A DNA stretch of 64,000 nt, taken from JAVBSX01 sp051660685 (GTDB lineage Bacteria; Planctomycetota; Planctomycetia; Pirellulales; Thermoguttaceae). How positions within the stretch are numbered: the first letter of the stretch is position 1; each line of letters opens with the position of its first letter. Where the stretch lies: positions 1-64,000 of the forward strand of contig JBOFQB010000040.1 of NCBI GenBank assembly GCA_051660685.1, written 5' to 3'. Of this stretch, positions 62,001 to 64,000 are shown piece by piece. A program made the position numbers and the translations under genes. Below the pieces are notes generated by a model that made no database searches, was not told where the DNA came from, and saw nothing but the letters and a program-made list of their open reading frames with translations.

Positions 62001-62830
62001 TTCACCAATTGTCGGGCAATGTTGTCCGCAATCTTATACCGTCCCACATCATCATGTGCCGGTCCCGCAATAATAAGCGGCGTCCTTGCTTCATCAATCA
62101 ATATGTTGTCAACCTCATCAATAATCGCATAATGCAACCGTCCCTGAACCTGCTGATGATGCTTGTCATACCGATCATCCCCTTGTGCCGCATAACGCAT
62201 GTTATCTCGAAGATAATCAAAGCCAAATTCATTGTTTGTTCCATAAGTAATGTCACAACGATAGGCTTCCTGACGTTTTTCATTCGGCATATTGCCCTGA
62301 ATTGCCCCAACGGTCAGACCGAGCGACATGTAAAGGGGCCCCATCCATTCCATATCACGACGGGCAAGGTAATCATTGACGGTTACAACATGAACTCCTT
62401 TTCCCTCAAGAGCGTTCAAATAAGCGGGAAGGGTCGCAACAAGAGTCTTTCCTTCCCCGGTCACCATTTCGGCAATTGCCCCACTATGCAGCACCATTCC
62501 CCCCATAAGTTGCACATCATAGTGACGCAAACCAATGACGCGTCGACTTGCTTCACGACAAACGGCAAATGCTTCAACGAGAAGATCATCAAGTGTCTCA
62601 CCTTGACGCAACCGCGACCTGAATTCCTCGGTTTTAGCCCGTAATTCCTCCTCGGTCAACTTCTCAAGTGAGGGTTCCAGCTCGTTAATTGCGACTATTT
62701 TGGGAGCAAGACGTTTGATATAACGTGCGTTAGACGAACCGAAGAGGGAGGTCAACTGGGTTTCGATCCAACGGGTCAGATTATTGAAGGAATCGCCGAG
62801 TACTTCAAAGAGACGCTCGTGAAATTGCAT
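59051..62830 (-). CDS. secA: Preprotein translocase ATPase SecA, long form
   Basis: The 1259-residue protein has the SecA motor: GEGKTLVATLPAYLNALEGK (Walker A), YAIIDEVDNILIDEARTPLI (Walker B), a MTGTAMTEASEFWKIYKLDV helicase block and GRGTDIILGGNPE with GRCGRQGDPGSSRFFLSLED. The C-terminus, VGRNEPCPCGSGKKYKNCC, is the zinc-binding SEC-C tail that binds SecB or ribosomes. E. coli SecA has 901 residues; the extra 350 are mainly in the regions 850-1130 (helical wing/scaffold) and near 490-520. It drives protein export through SecYEG. AGGAAG precedes the ATG at 62830. It stands 136 bases after a glycosyltransferase gene. Confidence 0.97.
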   Translation of the reverse strand: MQFHERLFEVLGDSFNNLTRWIETQLTSLFGSSNARYIKRLAPKIVAINELEPSLEKLTEEELRAKTEEFRSRLRQGETLDDLLVEAFAVCREASRRVIGLRHYDVQLMGGMVLHSGAIAEMVTGEGKTLVATLPAYLNALEGKGVHVVTVNDYLARRDMEWMGPLYMSLGLTVGAIQGNMPNEKRQEAYRCDITYGTNNEFGFDYLRDNMRYAAQGDDRYDKHHQQVQGRLHYAIIDEVDNILIDEARTPLIIAGPAHDDVGRYKIADNIARQLVKGEDFEVNEKEHSAHLTDSGVRRAEQLAGVESFYTAGNMEWPHLIDNALKAHHLYKLDVNYMIDGEEIVIVDEFTGRPMPGRNWSDGLHQAVEAKERVRVKEENQTLATITLQNFFKLYDKISGMTGTAMTEASEFWKIYKLDVIAIPTNRGMQRVNHPDAIYRSEHEKYHAIVDEIEQLNKWDVLDLGKDRIAFGRIEKEEENSISFIPKGSNKPQVVPRKEVKSVLYKGRPILIGTVSIERSELISDMLNRRGIEHEVLNAKHHQREAEIIAQAGRKGAVTIATNMAGRGTDIILGGNPETMAWGLLQSKYPTRLDVPREEWNAIVQEIEQRERMKAEGEIVRQMGGLHIIGTERHEARRIDLQLRGRCGRQGDPGSSRFFLSLEDDLMRIFAGEWVKKIMTMLGMEEGQAIESRMVSRRIEGAQKKVEERNFDIRKNLLEYDEVMDFQRKSVYGYRQRILDGTNCKSLILAMIDSQIERNLGEYLEKDYGAGAFAGYAGSELGVEFESKSFRTLSYEMAEEYALDHAKRISESQVLDAVEQNLPIDAEEEEWNWQALTHTANVQWKAGLRESDLKKVGRDNLADFLIEKAYKFVDRVDLGPGKQYLEPNYGLKMAVSWIKSKFDIVLDFETVKDLDESKFKEFLRRLTHQKYAEKEVQFPVLGGLLHYTIRDQNGKRYDRESLVTWAQGRFGVDLTVEDLKNKQRADIEQTMFDECRKGLEVVPEKYRKLREQLDDLLQHQDFDTEEIHRQHHDPPHPSSPEAVSEYMERTTHAKMVRLNPDDPNVAELCRFIAAEFGVEITPEKLGLWDVRDIEDRLTSLIEDRYNPEMRRMERSLVLQILDTAWKDHLLAMDHLRSSVGLRGYAQVDPKVEFKREGMKIFEGMWDSIFQRVTDLIFRMEQLDPGFVSSTWNESEAVHEEVATNSTISDIAGQQEAAIQGSQQGEKKPEPIRNRTPKVGRNEPCPCGSGKKYKNCCMKK

Positions 62831-62966
62831 GGACTACTTCCTGTAGAAAAGGAAAATTCGGAAATTACAGAGGAAACATTATATTCCGAAGAACCCAATT
62901 CGTCAAGACGACGGAAATGCTGCCCATTTCCCAAAGGTTCATTCTTTATGACACGGAAGTATTCCT

Positions 62967-64000
62967 TTATGACGCAGAAATTTCTGAATAAATCTGCAAG
63001 AGGTTTTGTGCAGAAATAATATCGGCGAAACAGTGTTCGGCTTTTTCACGAACCGAAAGAGCGATTTTTTGTCGGTATTCTGAATTGTTTAGCATCTCAA
63101 CAATTCGGGTTCGTAAAGCAACAGGATCATTTGGGGGAACCAGACAGTTCGGATCAGCAACGATTTCCCGGGTTCCTCCGACATCAGTTGCGACAAAAGG
63201 GCAACCAGATGCTGATGATTCGAGCAAGACCCGACCAAGCGGTTCTTCCCGGGCCGGATGTACAAGCAAGGTCAATTCCGGCAAAAGTGTTGAAATGTCG
63301 GATCGGCCCCCCAAAAAATGAACTCGACCGGCAAAAGGAAGGAGACGGGACCGATTTTTCAAAGTCGCTTCATAAGTCAAGGACTCTTTTTTTTGCGAAT
63401 ACCGTTCTCCAATCACAAGCAAATGAATGTCCCAATCCTCCATAATCGGTTCAAGAGCGTCAAAAAGAGTGTCCTGACCTTTTCGGAGACCGATTTGGCC
63501 GATCATGCCTAACAAAGCGGATGAACGGTCAATTCCGAGTTCCGCCCGCAAATACCCTGTTGGAATTCGCGGATAAAACCTTGTCAAATCGACACCATTA
63601 TACAGCGTCCGACATTTACTCGGGTCAATCCCCTGTCCAAGATGAAAAGATCGGGTTGCATTGGAAACCGCAAGAAGAAGCGTATGTTGATTCAAATCGG
63701 CAATCGCTTGTCCAGAGAGTCGGACAATATCACGAATATGAGAAATACTGACAAAACCGAGTTCAGCAAGAACAGGTCCGCTCACACGCCCCATTGAAAG
63801 ACTATTTGCATGGACGAGAACCTTACGTTGCCCCCTCAGAACATCAGCGAGTCGATTTCGCTTTTCAGCAAGCGAAAGTTCAGAAAAGGGAACACCAAGA
63901 GGTCCCGCCAAATCCCAACATTCAACACCGAGACTTTCAATTAACTCGGCAAAAGGACTGGGGATCGGCAAAACGACCGAAACACGCAGACCGGCCGTTT
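62967..64000 (-). CDS. Glycosyltransferase family 4 (N-terminus beyond the window)
   Basis: At least 344 residues are present; the frame stays open through base 64000, with in-frame residues TAGLRVSVVLPIPSPF before the first TTG, so the start is outside. The C-terminal domain has RTLYNGVDLTRFYP, LLGMIGQIGLRKGQDTLFDA, and LLVHPAREEPLGRVLLESSA with the E-x7-E nucleotide-sugar pattern, then GCPFVATDVGGTREIVADPN. This is a retaining GT-B (GT4) enzyme, probably adding a sugar in cell-surface glycan synthesis; the substrate is unknown. The C-terminus is normal. Confidence 0.85.
   Translation of the reverse strand, partial: TAGLRVSVVLPIPSPFAELIESLGVECWDLAGPLGVPFSELSLAEKRNRLADVLRGQRKVLVHANSLSMGRVSGPVLAELGFVSISHIRDIVRLSGQAIADLNQHTLLLAVSNATRSFHLGQGIDPSKCRTLYNGVDLTRFYPRIPTGYLRAELGIDRSSALLGMIGQIGLRKGQDTLFDALEPIMEDWDIHLLVIGERYSQKKESLTYEATLKNRSRLLPFAGRVHFLGGRSDISTLLPELTLLVHPAREEPLGRVLLESSASGCPFVATDVGGTREIVADPNCLVPPNDPVALRTRIVEMLNNSEYRQKIALSVREKAEHCFADIISAQNLLQIYSEISAS

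Overview
The window looks like a chromosomal segment of a planctomycete (Planctomycetota, probably a Pirellulales-type, motile, Gram-negative member of moderate GC). The support is family content: a DUF1559 prepilin-like protein with a C-terminal HxxxxxxxxxDG-type motif, a formylglycine-type sulfatase, a very long SecA, FloA/NfeD, a MoxR ATPase, BBP2-like porin, and long PilM-like proteins of a type typical of that phylum. The lineage below phylum is inference. Genes are mostly on the minus strand in short operons, separated by intergenic DNA rich in repeats.

Left edge (1-3.7 kb): the end of a phage-type recombination gene, a RecB/Cas4-like Fe-S nuclease, a tiny membrane protein, a terminator, an Rpn-type nuclease, and two gene remnants. 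This is the accessory part of the window. From 3.7 to 14.6 kb comes a membrane protein, a chemotaxis operon (cheD, cheY-like, cheX-like), a DUF1559 protein, and the motility operon flgE-flbD-motA-motB, which is bracketed by ~155 bp inverted repeats. From 14.6 to 28.7 kb are an envelope protein with 11-residue repeats, nfeD-floA, a chemoreceptor, an orphan PP-loop (PAPS-reductase-like) protein, a CPBP protease, an RsbW/RsbV-like pair, a porin and MoxR.

From 28.8 to 37.2 kb are a four-haem membrane cytochrome coupled to a membrane protein, an M42 peptidase, a SorC-like regulator next to ribulokinase, and RNase Y. From 37.4 to 45.4 kb are a VWA-type membrane protein, purN, a large lipoprotein with a thioredoxin-like domain and a sulfatase. 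From 45.8 to 51.9 kb lies a three-gene pilus/secretion-like cluster whose first gene joins PilM-like and PilN-like parts. The right end has leuCD, an initiator tRNA, rarA, an isomerase-like gene, a PIN toxin-antitoxin pair, a squalene/phytoene synthase, secA and a glycosyltransferase cut by the window edge.

The most unusual signal is not a gene but a family of dispersed intergenic palindromes. They have a constant flank (GTTTAGCC) and interchangeable stems whose two arms change together. They occur at least ten times in 64 kb, often joined to other repeat modules, and they bracket several genes. No CRISPR array, rRNA or intact transposon was seen. All functional calls rest on motif recognition by eye, without database searches.
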